Position numbers and translations under genes: made by a program. A stretch of DNA of 64,000 bases, from positions 16,018,885 through 16,082,884 of the forward strand of contig JAJEKV010000031.1 in NCBI GenBank assembly GCA_021234155.1. The letters run 5' to 3'. This stretch comes from Isoetes taiwanensis. Lineage: Eukaryota; Streptophyta; Lycopodiopsida; Isoetales; Isoetaceae. The notes beneath the pieces are model-generated. The model did no database searches. It was not told the DNA's origin and was given only the letters and a program-made list of their open reading frames with translations. This document shows positions 46,514 to 59,089 of the stretch, piece by piece (position 1 is the first letter of the stretch; each line of letters opens with the position of its first letter).

Positions 46514-49500
46514 CTATGATACTGATTCATGTACCTCCTCATCTGCAAGATCACTGCCAGCACTAGGTCCTGATGGGACCCCCCCAGGAAAATTGGCAGA
46601 GGATGGCACCACGTTGTTTGAACTGTAAAAAGATCCCTCAATGAGGAACAGAAAATATACAAATCTATGATCGCTTTGTGTATTTCAAACTATATACCTT
46701 TTATCAACCAGAATTACAGTTCGCAATTCGCAATTTTTAAACCTGACAACAATTCAATGTATCAGCTATCTCCAATTTAAATGGACATTTCAATCAAGGC
46801 AAATTGGCATAACTAGCATACCCATTACGGAGCTCCAGCTGGATCATAGGTGTGCAGTCATGACCAAAAAGAGAACAAAGATGAATGAGGAAACTGCTGT
46901 GTGACACAACTGCAATTTGTTTTTCCTGGCGATTTAATAACCTGGCAGTAAATAGTAGATATGTTAAATTTAAAAACAGTTTGATAAACCTGATGCTTCT
47001 GCTATGCCTCTCCCAACTTTAGCAACAACTTTACCACTGAATGAAAGTTCTAGCCCGTGCATTAATTTCCTCTCCGTCTTCTCTCACATCAGTCTTCCAC
47101 CAAGTATCTTCATCGGTTTCAATCTGCATCCCATATATAATGAGCACATACAAGAATAAACATAATGATGGATGTTGAGATAAGGGAAAGATAACACTAA
47201 AAGTACAATACATCTCAAACTATGTATGGTTGAAAAACTGTGTCTGTTTCCTAGGTGTAAAACTAAATAAAGAGGTACACATGTAAGGCAAATACAAAAA
47301 TTAATCAAGCCATCCTGATGTCCTGATGTGTTTCCAAGGTATTTCATGAGAGATCACTGGTCTTTTCTCCAATACTCAAGACTTGCCAAGTGCAACAAGA
47401 GTAAAAACCCTGGTGATATAGTAGATGGTTGTAAGATTTTAGACCATTCTCGCCCAAGCCCCGTCTTTTACAAGACTTGTTGTAGAACAGAAAAATTTTC
47501 AAGGGAGACCCCAAAACAAAGACATAAAAGGCATCGCTATGGATTTAGAATGCAGACGCACCTCAGAAAACGAAATCCCAGGAAATTGTGTTTTATATTT
47601 GCTGATCTGCTGCCTTTTGTCACAAGGATGTACACCCTGAAACATGGCACAATGCTGTCACAATTGGAGCAAAAGACACACGATGCAGAAACAAAGTAAG
47701 TCGCCTGCGACAGGAAGGCTTAAAGCTCTTATAATCAACATAGCAAACGAGGAACTATATCAAGCATACATAAATACTAAAATGACGATATTCCCTGCTT
47801 TAGAACAAGCAATGTTGATAGGTTGGAGAATTATGGTAAGGAGCTCACCATATGTTCTCTGCACCATTCGACTGCCACAAAAGGTGGGCATCCAACGCTT
47901 GATACAGCTGTATGCTGGCTCTTTGCAACATCAATCATCAATGGTGGAGATGTTTCATCATTCAATATGTTTTCCCCACCAAAGACCCCAACTGCTGTCT
48001 GCATTGTCCTAGAAAACATAGATAGTCAGTGTATCTATTCCCCTCGTCTATATTCGATGGACAATAAACCTATTAGAAGTGGACGCAGTTCTAAACACTC
48101 TCTTGCAAGCATGTACAAAGCAAAAACAGAAGCACGGATTTTGGAAAAAAACATTTGTATGAAAGATTGGCATTGTGTGGAAGATTCTCTAACATATCAG
48201 TTTCCCTAGAAAGGAAGGCCATACCGGGTTAACGGAGAAGTCACAATCAGCTCTATTCTTTTATCAATTCCCGTGTTTTTGATGTGCTTCCGTAGTTCCT
48301 CAACCTGCATAATTTCACATGATCAACTTACAAACATAGGCGTTGGAACTGAAGATTATATCATTTGGCATTAGAGTTATGCACCTGACTCCAACCCAAC
48401 GGAGTAAGACTTGCATCAAGGTATTCATAAGATTCATATGCTTTATGATCCAACTCCCCAGCTACATTATGATGACCTTGGGCGTGTCTTACCTGAAAAT
48501 GAGACCATAGAAAAATAAAGAAAATTTACCAGCAAGACTATCCTTGTAAAATTGAAACTGTGGAAGTAGCGCAAAACTTTTGACGATGATGATATGGATG
48601 ACCTAATACCAAATAGCATTTCGCAGCCACCCTTATGAGGTTCATGAAATGATGCGAAATGTTTTCTATTATACCCATTGCAAGCATAGAAATTGCATTC
48701 TCAATATAAAAACATTGCACAGGCAAGGATTAGACAGTCATGCATTACAAATTGTGTCTAGCACAGTGCAAATCAGCATCTAAGACAATGATAAACTCGA
48801 ATTTCTGCAAGCTCCAAAAGTGAAGTGCTGAAGGTTGCTTTAACACCAGTGAGGTTGGCAGATACCATTTCATTAGTACTAATGTAGCTTATAGCTCCTC
48901 ATATATTTTATTTCAGTTACTAAATGCAGTTGAAAGGAAATTAGGCACATCCTTAAATACTTAATCCTTAAATACAGAAAAAATAAGCATACCAGGTGTA
49001 TAATCTTGGTGCGGTGTGCAGGATACATCGATGGACCGCCTGCCATTTCTGCAGACAGCAACAATAGTCAACAACAATAACAACTTCCTCTGAATTGGCA
49101 CGCATATAAATAAATGTTCTAATCCAAATTCCTGGTAGGATAAGCCCAATCATGATAGCTTCTACATGATCCAGTTCTCAACAAAAACTGTGTAACTAAT
49201 GTGGATAGGCCAAATCATTTTAGCAGATCCAAGAATGGGGCTTTTATTTGCAAAAGACCTTTGTGAGAGAGCTTTCTGCCATGGATTCTACACGCTTTGA
49301 ATCTTTCGTCGTGTTTTTAAATACAAATTTCTGGTTAATTTGCATCCTTATGGAGCTAACCAATCCTGGGCAGACCAATGTACCATGGTGTTATCTAGCA
49401 TAAATATAGGAAGTGCATATCAGTTCACTTAGTGTAGCACAATAGTTGATGTACCAACTCTGATGATCAAAACCTTCACTGAAGTAGCTAAGAAAAACTA

Positions 49501-50257
49501 AGAATATTAATGATCTGCAAATGGATCAAAGGTAGTAATTTTTTGTAATATAAAGATAAGCACATAAAATCGTCAATTTGCAATAAATTTGACACTTCTG
49601 GAGAAGAATATCAGACAATGGAGGAAATTGGGACAATGAAGCGACGAAAGGTACCTAGCAGGTAAAAATAAATTGCTTGAAATTAATTATCTGATCTTAA
49701 ACAAACGTAGATGAATTGAAGCAAAAAGGTTACGAAAAGATCATTGTTGAGAAGTCTAACGCCAATCAAAGTTCATGATAGAGCAGGTCCCGATTTGAAA
49801 ACTTCGGCTCAACATGTCAACTTCAGAGTCTAAGAATGTACTTGTATTTTGAGTCCCCCTTCATGTCACAACAGTCGAAGGTTTCACAGACATAAACGGT
49901 CTAGACATCAAAACGTTCTAACTATAAATAACTTAAGTGCCTACTGAGGGAATCAAGTTGACCTGTTCCGGAATTTGTGGAGATGGTTGATGACAATGGA
50001 ATAGGCAAAGCTTTTAGCTGGCCAAAGCCTGAATCCAATGATATTTCAGCAGGCTTTGACATTTTCTTTACGAAAGGCATAGAGATCCGACTTCCAATAG
50101 AAAAACCTTTTGCAATGGCAACTTAAATCATAGAACGAAATCCAATTAGGCAATGTCTACGCCATGACAACGATACAATCTTTAAGCATAGTACCCTGAT
50201 ATAGAACTGAGACCCAATGCTTCAGAATGAAAAATTGCTCATACCATGAGGAGACAT
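46514..50257 (-). CDS. Phosphoglycerate mutase-like protein (histidine phosphatase superfamily)
   Basis: Ten coding exons by splice sites and phase: 50257-50245, 49048-48993, 48492-48385, 48304-48225, 48008-47849, 47636-47562, 47123-47035, 46941-46822, 46742-46698, 46622-46514; joined 855 bp, 284 residues, close to Arabidopsis phosphoglycerate mutase-like proteins. The phosphoacceptor loop is KIIHLVRHAQGHHNV (RHA where mutases have RHG). Further family blocks are LTPLGWSQ, IELIVTSPLTRTMQTAVGVFGG, EWCREHMGVHPCDKR, IETDEDTWWKTDVRE and the second catalytic histidine in AVVSHSSFL, ending VPSSANFPGGVPSG. Superfamily members transfer or remove phosphate through a phosphohistidine; the plant group's substrate is not settled. 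Exon 1 is only 13 coding bases (ATGTCTCCTCATG) and less certain; an ATG at 49046 would give a protein 5 residues shorter. Intron 1 is 1.2 kb. Confidence 0.9.
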
Positions 50258-50963
50258 TTTGCAGCTTCGGCCTTTGCCACGGTTGCTTCAAGCTCTGAAG
50301 CGGTAAAAAAAAAAGCGAAGCTGGGGACATTATTCACCGTTCGATAAAATGAACACGTGCCCTGACTTTTCGCGATTCTATACGTGGCACCTAACTATTT
50401 GTTGTCTCCTATATTTTGGTCCAAAATCTCAGCCTGAAATCTTTTATTTGAGCCAATAGGGAGAATCTCTTTTTTTTGCATGAGAAGAAAATGATTCTCT
50501 TGGGGTTTATTTTAGAGGGAGTGCGGTGCCATGCCATGTGATGTAGCACTTACAAGTCTCAAGATAATGTTACTCTATATGGGATTCCAGAGCAAAAGTG
50601 TTCTCCCTTCGAGGTCCCTGCCCCCCTCCCCAAAATGGGGCCCTTGTTGCCCTTCGTTTCCCCTACCCGGATTGTGTCAAGTACCTCCAAATAGTCCTAA
50701 GAGTTGACCATGGCGAAAAATTGTCGTCTTTATACCATATTGTCATGCTCGTGATATCCTGTCCTCGAAGATCCCACCAGTGTTATCCCATTCTCCCAGA
50801 TCACTATTGGAGTGATTCTTGGGCATGGTATTGCCAACATGATTTTGGCGAATGGTATCCTTCCACCACCTGGGAACTCAATCACTTTCAAATGGCATCA
50901 GGTACTTTCAATGATATCCCAGCCGTCAAAGTCCTTATTGTACAGAGCTATTCGCGGTGCCGC
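50258..50963. other. 5' flank of the mutase-like gene; unassigned ORF
   Basis: Should contain the promoter of the minus-strand gene. A plus-strand ORF of 144 residues (50598-51032) has no recognisable family and overlaps the palindrome. Confidence 0.4.
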
Positions 50964-51009
50964 GTGGCCAGGAAATTTCGAGGTCTCGGCCTCAAGATTT
51001 CCTGGCCAC
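50964..51009. repeat. Large near-perfect palindrome (22-bp arms, 2-nt loop)
   Basis: The left arm starts gtggccaggaaat at 50964; the right arm ends atttcctggccac at 51009. 19 of 22 positions pair and the outer 13 are perfect. Confidence 0.9.
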
Positions 51010-51949
51010 TTGGCCACTCAGCCATTTTCTGAGGGAGAGGACGTTATCGACCTTAACACTCCTAGGCCAAGTCAATGGGGAGCAGATTTGTGGTTGATTT
51101 GACCCCCAAAATTTTTCATAGGAAAAGGGAAATGGTCGAATTATGAGTTCGAAGCCTTACTGGAAACTATTGTGCTTGGATTGAGCATTTGAAATTAAAA
51201 AGATTTGAAGAAGCATCAGTTTGGTCGCGGTATATTTGGTCTAATTTGGGCCCAGAAGTCAAGAAAAAGACACAATTCATGACCCAATTTGGAGATTCCG
51301 GACATCAATTGAAAGATTTGAGGTTTAGCACAATTTCTGCAAAAAAGTTCTCAAAAGTCTAATTAAGTCCAAATACAATTGAATTGGATGGGGCTTTTGG
51401 GCAGAGTAGAGGGGACATGTAGGCCGAACTAGTCCAAGTGATTTTCACACTCCACTTTTGATATTTGGTTGAATTTAAAATGGATTTGCCATTTACAATT
51501 TTGGTAGCACAAGAATTTTTTGTATCAGATAATAAATTGTGAGACGTAGCATAATTTAGGACATTGTAACATATATGGGTATTATACTTGTATGTATAAA
51601 GATGGCCGTCATGCAGATACAAAAGGTAGTTGCACGAGGCATATTCAAACTTGCAACTTTCTAGTTTCAAGCCACATACCTTTGCCAGTTGAGCTACATA
51701 TCTCCCTTATGGATATTACCTTGCATCTTCCTCGTGTGCATATTAGTTCCCAAATTATATTCTACTCAGTTATATCAAGTATTTCTAGCACTTTAGCGTA
51801 TTCTTTTTATATTTCTTCTATATTTCCTCTTCTTTTCATGTGAGTTCATGATAGTTTGAACTGAAATCCCTTTACTTTCTTGTCTGCTTGGAGCCTAAGT
51901 GTTCGTTTGCCCATATATGATGTTTTTTGTCTTTATGGTATTCCATCCT
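51010..51949. other. Intergenic, no gene seen
   Basis: AT-rich, no recognisable domain in any frame. Confidence 0.5.
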
Positions 51950-52610
51950 TGCTGCAGCAAGTCCAATAGCTTGTTCAAGTATGTCAACAATTGCAGCTGG
52001 ACAATAAGAAGCTCAGAGAACGAGTAGGGTGTCATGATCAGCCTCTAGCTCCGAGGGAGGCCATCAGAGCCTAAGATTAGTTTATCGCAAAACTTTGATG
52101 GCACTACATCCAAGCTTCGAGGGTTTTTGAATCAGATTCAGCTCGTTATTCAACTCCACCCTCACAAGTATCCCACGGTTCAAGAACATGTCGGACTAGT
52201 TGGCTCTCTACTTTCTGGATCAGCTTTGAGTTGGTTTGCCTCCTTGCTAGAGAAGGGAACTCTGAGTTGCATAATTTTGCCATGTTCACTGCTCCCGAGG
52301 CGTGTTTTGGAGACACTGATCGACATTGCACATCAGTTATTAAGCTTGGCAATCTCAGGCCAGTGTCTCATCAGCTTCAATTTACGCTTTTGAGTTTCGT
52401 CAGATTGTTATAGACTGGACCTGGGATGATGCGGCCCTTCAAGACTATTTTCATAAGGGGCTCTGCGAGGATGTGAAGGATATGTTGGTGATCATGGAGG
52501 ATGCCAGAATCTTGGATGAAGCTATAAAGTTTTCACTTCGTTGTGGTAACCATATCTTTGAATGTAGACGAAATCGGCTTGTTTCTCTAATTCTGGAAGC
52601 ATGAGTCAGC
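51950..52610 (+). mobile_element. Ty3/gypsy gag fragment
   Basis: Frames in order read LSQNFDGTTSKLRGFLNQIQ, HPHKYPTVQEHVGLVGSLLS, GSALSWFASLLEKG, then (after a shift) ELHNFAMFTA and EACFGDTDRHCTSVIKLGNL, then AYEFRQIVIDWTWDDAALQD, YFHKGLCEDVKDMLV. This is the retrotransposon gag core with two frame changes. No LTR, protease or RT nearby; it is a relic unrelated in sequence to the 32.5-kb element's gag. Confidence 0.8.
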
Positions 52611-53153
52611 GTTGGAAAAGTTTTTTCCCATTAGGAAAATTTCCTACATGTCCTCCTACTAACCGGAATTACTTAAATCCATTCGGAAGCTCCCTATAAA
52701 AATTTATGAAACCGGAAATATATATATATAGTGGACAAATTTTGCTTCAAAAAGTAACAAAGATTTCAGCCTTAATCTAAATGCACAAGATCTTATCCAT
52801 TGCATTAAAAAAAACATCTTATCTTATCTTATCTTATTAAAAAACATTACAAATGTGTAATTTAAAAAGCAAAAATATCTCTACAACAATGACAACAAAT
52901 ACTCAATAACAAAGGGTTGTTAAGCAATAAAACATATGATTAGTAGCAAATTCCAGCTACATATATCATAGTCTCCCTCATCAATTTACATGTTTTGCTC
53001 TGCCAAGTTATCCTCCATCAAACATATTCGTTCTTCGTGTGCGCATCCTATAAAAATGTGGCGATAATGTGCACTTGCATTCCAAGACTGTATGCTCATA
53101 TTCAAATCAAAGCCCTTCAAAGTGCAGTTAACTTTTCAAGAGAATTATCGACA
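52611..53153. other. Intergenic, no gene seen
   Basis: AT-rich with the pentanucleotide repeat noted separately. Confidence 0.5.
52820..52846. repeat. (TCTTA)n pentanucleotide repeat
   Basis: Four tctta units preceded by an A run. Short repeats of this kind end the LINE copies elsewhere in the window, so this could be a LINE tail, though no LINE sequence is attached. Confidence 0.7.
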
Positions 53154-53504
53154 CTAACCTTTCTCTTCTTTGCAAGGTTTTGGAGACCATTCTATGTCTC
53201 GCTCTTGCAATAAAATTGCATCCCTATGTGCTTTGGAGTTCGCATGGTTCTCTAAAGCAAAGGTTTTAAAATTCTTTGCTCTAACAAAAAGAGACCTACA
53301 ATGAGGATCTTTTCTACAAATAGAACACCACGTAAATCCTTGTTCCTTGTCAATTTCTAACCATCTGAATTCATCAAGCCAATCATCTTGAAACTTTTCC
53401 ACTGCTTTTGATATCCTTCTCGATTCACCTACCATGCACTTGAAAATCATCATGTAAGTTAGTGTTTTGTTCACCTGATGTACCACATGGGGGCATTTTG
53501 ACAA
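53154..53504 (-). pseudogene. TTF-type zinc finger of a hAT-like transposase or domesticated relative
   Basis: The 116-residue minus-strand ORF contains KFQDDWLDEFRWLEIDKEQ, FTWCSICRKDPHCRSLF, KNFKTFALENHANSKAHRDA. This is the Cys-x2-Cys ... His-x5-His pattern of the TTF/BED-like fingers that begin hAT transposases and ZNF862-like proteins (W-EF-WL, FC-LC, H-SK-H). No dimerisation or catalytic domain follows within reach, so it is probably a fragment. Confidence 0.65.
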
Positions 53505-54280
53505 TATGTCAAAATACAGGGGTATTTTGATAAATACCTCAAAATAAAGGAGTATTTTTAAAATTTTTCCAATAAAAAATAGTTAAATAACAAAGAATAG
53601 ATGATAATCTATTAGCAATGTAATCTATTAAAAAGTAGGAAACAAAAGCTTTGCATTGGAAAATAGAAATGTTGTGCTAGCTCGTATTAGACTTGTTCCT
53701 TGCTTCCCATTCATACCATCTCATGCATGTCTATTTCTTGCTTCACATTCTTATCCTTTCTCTTTGACTTTTGCTTTGCTAAGATAAAGAGATGGAAATG
53801 GATAGGCAATGAAACCGGCACACTTTTTTCCTTTCTTGCATATAGCAGACGACACAAGAAGGAATGGAAGCCGACTTTCTAAACCAACCAAAAGGGATGC
53901 GCATTGCCTTCTTCAACGAATCTCGCTTAGTTACATCAAAAAAAGGGGGGGAAGGGAGAACTATAAGGGTAAGCTTCCGCATCCAAGATCACAGCCGGGA
54001 GTGTTCCGAAAATGGTTGTTTTTTGGCGGGATTAATTTTGCCTAAAATCTAGCGTGGACGCTAAATTGTCCACGCTGGACGGTAGCAAACAGGGGTTTCG
54101 GGGAACTTCCCCAACATTGATGATTAAGCAGCTTCTGCACTGTCCATGCCCCCTAAGTCAGATAGTCCGATGCTTGTGCATATTGATTGTGTGGTCTGAA
54201 GAGTCCTTATCTGTGGTCGAGAAGCAACATCGAAGGGAGGCTAATCTATGTCTCTACCGTGGCATCATATTTACAAGGAG
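53505..54280. other. Intergenic, unassigned short ORFs, small hairpin
   Basis: No recognisable gene. A perfect 9-bp inverted repeat (agcgtggac 54051-54059 / gtccacgct 54068-54076) with an 8-nt loop is present. Confidence 0.5.
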
Positions 54281-54284
54281 CGGC

Positions 54285-55435
54285 CCTGAGTGAGACCTTT
54301 TGTACCAGCAGAATCGTCTTCAACTCTGTTGAGTTATATGTTGCAACCATAAGCAAGGTCACTCATCATAGATCAATACAAGGCTTAACCATAAGAGCTA
54401 ACCAAGCATGCTGTTTAATAAAGACTAATATATTTAAGCCATAATGCATCAAGCAGCAAGCATAGAATCATTTACATAGCAATCTATAGCCCACAATTTT
54501 GCAGTATGTAATTAAATCTACAACCACCATTTAAATCCAAATAGACAAGAGCATACTGTGCCATTACATATATACTATCGTTTGCCAAGTTAAGATCAGA
54601 TTATTTAGAAATAGAGCAGCTTTAGAAATGCATCTATAAAATCTATGAACCAGCTTAAGAGCAATTTAGCAATATAAGTACATAAATAAAAATCATCAGA
54701 CCTGAGTGAAGCTTTTTGTGCCAGCAGAATTGCCTATGATTCATATGTTGCTAGAAGCCTCACAAATGTCTTGTTTGATCACAGATACAGCAGCAATGAG
54801 GGTCCACAATGTTGCAGTTCTTACTGTCTATGCTTCAGAAATATAAGATGCAGGCCTCAAGAAAATGAGAACTCTTATCAATCACATTGTTCTCACAACA
54901 TTTTAGTACTATTGTAGCCATAGTTTTATGCAACTAAGATAATCTTCTTGTTAGATATATTTTCTTTCTCCTCAGCTTTTCTTTTCCCAGTGGCCACATT
55001 TAGAACTCCCTTCTTGTACCATTTTTTGCTCTACTTTCCACAACAGACCAGAGCAATCTGTGGCTACTAAAAGCATTCATCGTTCAACAATCTAAGCCGC
55101 TTAGAACAATATCCGGATATCCTAATTAGGGTTCAAACAATGCAACAGGATATCCATCTATTTTTTATCTGCCAAAACCCTAATTCATAAAATATCGCAG
55201 CCACACCTTTCATCTACAGTTAGACATGCTTCGATCTGGTGTATGGTGGCAACAGAGCTTTCCAAATTCGTGCTACAGCCATGCTCATGGGGAAAATTAG
55301 GGCTACGATTCTCATAGCCATATGTATTTCGCTTTTGCAACTGCATTTTCTTTTTCCAACCAAATGTATTTCGTTTTGCAACCAGCCAAGATAAAAATAA
55401 CACCACCTCATAAAAATATTAGAAGACCATATGAC
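54285..55435 (-). pseudogene. Duplicated locus, copy 1
   Basis: Two blocks match copy 2: 54350-54830 with 57450-58210 (diverged) and 54897-55435 with 59985-60535 (nearly identical). On the minus strand the second block has an attagggttttgg telo-box-like word, common in 5' regions of plant growth genes, then a small ORF from the ATG at 55080 (MNAFSSHRLLWSVVESRAKN) that ends in an early TAA at 55000-55002 after a frameshift relative to copy 2. A C-terminal-like piece near 54700 (ASSN..., TKSFTQV*) has an internal stop. I do not recognise the protein. Confidence 0.55.
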
Positions 55436-56373
55436 AATAGGACCTATGCAGATGCATGTATAATTTTGATCATAGATCACTTTATACATTAGGTAATGTA
55501 TCATGCACATACATATCTTCCATACCGTAAAGCTCCAAATGCTGCGCATATCTGGCAAAAGCTCTAGTCCTTGAGCCTTATAACTACAATGTCGTTGCAT
55601 CAATTGAGCCGTAGATGTTAAGCCTTGCATATCATGACCACATATTCCTGTGAAAATCATTAGAATAATAAAAAAGCCCTTCCTCCTTTTGTAGATAAGG
55701 GGGCCCTATTCTTTATCAGACCAAACATGGAATATGTAATGGTCTGCTTATAGCAACAATGGGAGTAGGGCCTTGTTGCTACAAGGGCCCTACCCCACTT
55801 ATGTTCTTCTTGAAAAACTGTCTACTCACACTTATTGACAAGCTCCCTATAATGTACCATTATTCTAACCATCAATGCTTGCTTCAGCAATGTACGCGTT
55901 TGAATAGAATAAAGATAAAATTTGAGAGAGAATTACCTTGCAGGCAAGCTTGTATGGGCACAGGTTGTTGCTACCAATCCCAATGTTAGCTGAAAATCAT
56001 CAAAGTTCTCATAACATTATGAAGCAAGATGCATACAATGTTAGCAGAAAATCATCAAAATTTTCAGAGCATTATATTCCAAAAAGCCCAATGGCATTTT
56101 CAAACATGCCCATGGATTTCAAGCCTATGGATTACTTGCATCAAATTCATCATTTCCAACCTATCACTTCCAGCCTATGCCCATTCCTATAAATGTTCAA
56201 GAAGTATTAGTAACAAATTATAAGAACTGAGTATAAGAAAACAACATTTTAAAATCTGTTTAAACAGTCTTTTACCTTTCATGGACTTTTGCAAAGACCA
56301 CTTCAGGCCAATTTGCAGCCTTAAGCCAAAACAGGTGTAAATTTGGCTTAAGCCTTAAGAATGGTTAACATTT
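55436..56373. other. Intergenic, no gene seen
   Basis: AT-rich. A ~53-bp imperfect repeat, ttagcWgaaaatcatcaaa, occurs at 55986 and 56040. Confidence 0.5.
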
Positions 56374-56696
56374 GGGTGAAAGCATGCTAGGGTGTACCAT
56401 CTAAAGTACTTTTTAGGGAGTGCGAAACTACCCAGAAAAGTACCCAGCACTAGGTACTGGGAACTTGCATAAATGCTGCAATAAATAATAAGTTTGAGAG
56501 TTAATCCATTTATATTAGTCTCTAATAGTATTGTTATCCTCTAATACTATAGATTGACATGTTATTGACATTCAATTCAAAGTTTTTTTTATTGATTTTA
56601 ATGGAAAGAAAAAACAGAAAGTACCAGTTTTAAAAGTACCCAGTGTAGGTACTTTTGAGGGTTCCAAAAGTGGTACACCGTAGCATGCTTTTACCC
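56374..56696. mobile_element. MITE with ~28-bp terminal inverted repeats
   Basis: The left end is gggtgaaagcatgctagggt, gtacca; the right end is its inverse, tggtacaccgtagcatgctt, ttaccc (3 mismatches). The element is 323 bp and flanked by ATTT on both sides (56370-56373 and 56697-56700). Inside are internal gtacccag/ctgggtac-like inverted words. No coding capacity. The superfamily is unclear. Confidence 0.8.
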
Positions 56697-57439
56697 ATTT
56701 ATTAAACCACAAGAATTTACCAGAATCTATAGCCAATAACATTTTCGTCCAATAACAAATTGGTTTTGTCAATCATATTAAAACTTTCGCCAATACATCA
56801 TGTTTACCTTCAGAAAAGTTCAGAATTAACTTTCAAACACCCTAAGATTACAGAAATTTTGGGATCAATACCATAGAACTCTCAGCAAACTTGATATCTT
56901 CAATGTCGCAAATGTATCTTCAATGTCATCATGTCTTATAGCTTTCCAACTTGAAGGACAATTAGCCTTAATCAAGGTAAAAGCCTAAGCTACTGACAGG
57001 TAAGCTATAGGTTTATTGAGCTTAACGCCCTTCACCTCATTTGTAATCATAATCAGAATAGATAGATACATATTAGCTATAGAAACATTGAACATGCTGC
57101 AGCCTAAATATAATGACAATTATGAGTGTGGGAGCACTAAATAAATTTATATCTCGTCCCAAAAGGTCTGCCATGTTTAGGATCCAGGCACCCATTTGCA
57201 CACCTTTGCTGGTACACTAATGAAGCAAGTTTAAATACACTTAGAAGACAACTCTAGCTTTTATTACCCTTAGGGACTGATCACATAATCATAAACTGGA
57301 ATAACACAATGATCACAATAATTCAGTGTGAAGATTAAGTTCAAGGAGATAGACCAGCCTCGTTTACCCAGTACAAGCTGGAGTCAACACACTGTTCAGT
57401 CTAGTGACTAGAAAACAAAATAGAACTTGACCCATTAGC
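56697..57439. other. Intergenic, no gene seen
   Basis: AT-rich, no recognisable coding sequence. Confidence 0.5.
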
Positions 57440-58384
57440 TCTACAACTGGCAAGGTCACTCATCATAGAGCAATACAAAACCAGGCATGCTTCTCAATAA
57501 ATATGAAAATATTTAAGCCATAATGCATCAAGAAGTAAGCACAGAATCATTTACATAGCAAACCATGGCCCATGGTTTTGCAGCATGTAATTTAGACACA
57601 ACCATCATTCAGATTTAAGTAAACACCATCATACATAACTAACTCTGCAAATTAATACTAGAGCATTATGTGCCATTCCATATGTACTGCCTTTTGCCAA
57701 ACTATATCAGAGTAATCAAAGATAGAGCGGCCTATTGATACAATTAACGCCAGCATTGGTAAAAGTGCAGCTAAAAGCAGATTTATCTAAGATATACCAT
57801 GATTTTACATCACAAAGGTAATGCAACAAGCACTAGTTATACACAGTAATGCATAATTGATCACAAAATTCTGGAGTAAATCTGGCTGACCCTTTACTGT
57901 ATGCTTAAGTAGGCAAACTCAGCTACATATTTGTAAAGGTGACAATGCAACCAGGATGAAAGATCTGAATCATGACATCTAATTTACACCATGCATCATT
58001 TTACAAGCATAAAATGGAAATCCCTATTATTTCTGATCATTTAAAGCCCATAGCAAAAAAGCAATTAAAAATTAAGAAATTTGTCAGACTTGAGAGGAGG
58101 CTTTTGTCCAAGCAAGATTTCCTTCAATATTGTTGGTAGGTGCATTGCTAGAGGCATCGCCAAGGTCTAGTTTAGATGCATCAGCAGTCTGCTCTAGATT
58201 GTTGTTCTTATTTGTCACGTTCATTCCCAGGGGGGTGCACCTAATGTAAAGTCTATATAGCATGTGCGTGCATAGGGTTAAGAGAAATTATCCCTTATAC
58301 GGAAATTTCCTAAGAAAATAAACCTCATATTTCATATACCCCTACCATATTTCTCTTATATCTCTTCTATATATGTTCTTATGT

Positions 58385-58920
58385 TTGTCGCGCTTATCCG
58401 ACCGTCCATTCGAGATCCGATGGCTCACGTGGCTTTGGGACGTATCCTACGGCCCAGATGGCTTGGGAGTTTATATATAATCCGTATAGACACGATCCTA
58501 CGGTCTAGGTTGATCGATCCTCGACCGTCCGGTCAGGAGATCCCACGCACTCCACGTGGCTTTGGGGCATATCGTACAGCCCAGATGGCTTGGGAGTTCG
58601 TTTATAGCTTATACGTAAGCGATCCTACGGTCCAGGTTGATTTGATCTTGATCGTCGGTCCGCGATCCTACGACTCACGTTGCTTTGGGACACATCCTAC
58701 GGTGCACATGGCTTTGGGAATTATATGTAATCGATCCTACGATCCAGATTGATTCGATCCTGATCGTCGATCCAGGATCTTACGGCTCACGTGGCTTGGC
58801 ACATATTCTACGGTGCACATGACTTTGGGAATTATATGTAATAGATCCTATGGCTCATGTTGCGTGAGATCTCGACCCTTGATCAGGTCCGAGATCCTAC
58901 GGCCCAAGTTGAATGCTCAT
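58385..58920. repeat. ~120-bp tandem repeat carrying G-box/ABRE cores
   Basis: About four diverged units (steps 127, 123, 112 bp) with cacgtggctttggg at 58426, 58553, 58676 (cacgttgc) and 58788 (cacgtggcttgg). Each also has one or more atcctacggYccaggttga / cagatggcttgggag words. CACGTGGC is the core bound by plant bZIP and bHLH factors, including ABRE-binding factors. Confidence 0.88.
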
Positions 58921-58949
58921 CCCTTAGGAAAAGGCTTTTAAAATTTTTA

Positions 58950-59021
58950 TGTTGTGTGGGGGATTCGAACCCTGGCCATTGACCCCCCAGCCCTCTATTC
59001 TAACCACTAGGCCAAGCATTA
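58950..59021 (-). repeat. tRNA-like / SINE-type Pol III promoter relic
   Basis: On the minus strand, A box TGGCCTAGTGG (59014-59004) and B box GGTTCGAATCC (58971-58961) are spaced as in a tRNA, but flanking stems do not pair, so it is not a functional tRNA gene. Confidence 0.65.
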
Positions 59022-59089
59022 ATTCCATAAAAAAGTTATGTTTCACGTATACTTAAGGGCAATATTCCCATTAAGACAAAATAGACTAT

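Noticed and set aside
58950-59021. Functional tRNA gene
   Set aside because: A and B boxes are good, but acceptor and T stems do not pair and no anticodon arm forms; kept only as a Pol III relic.
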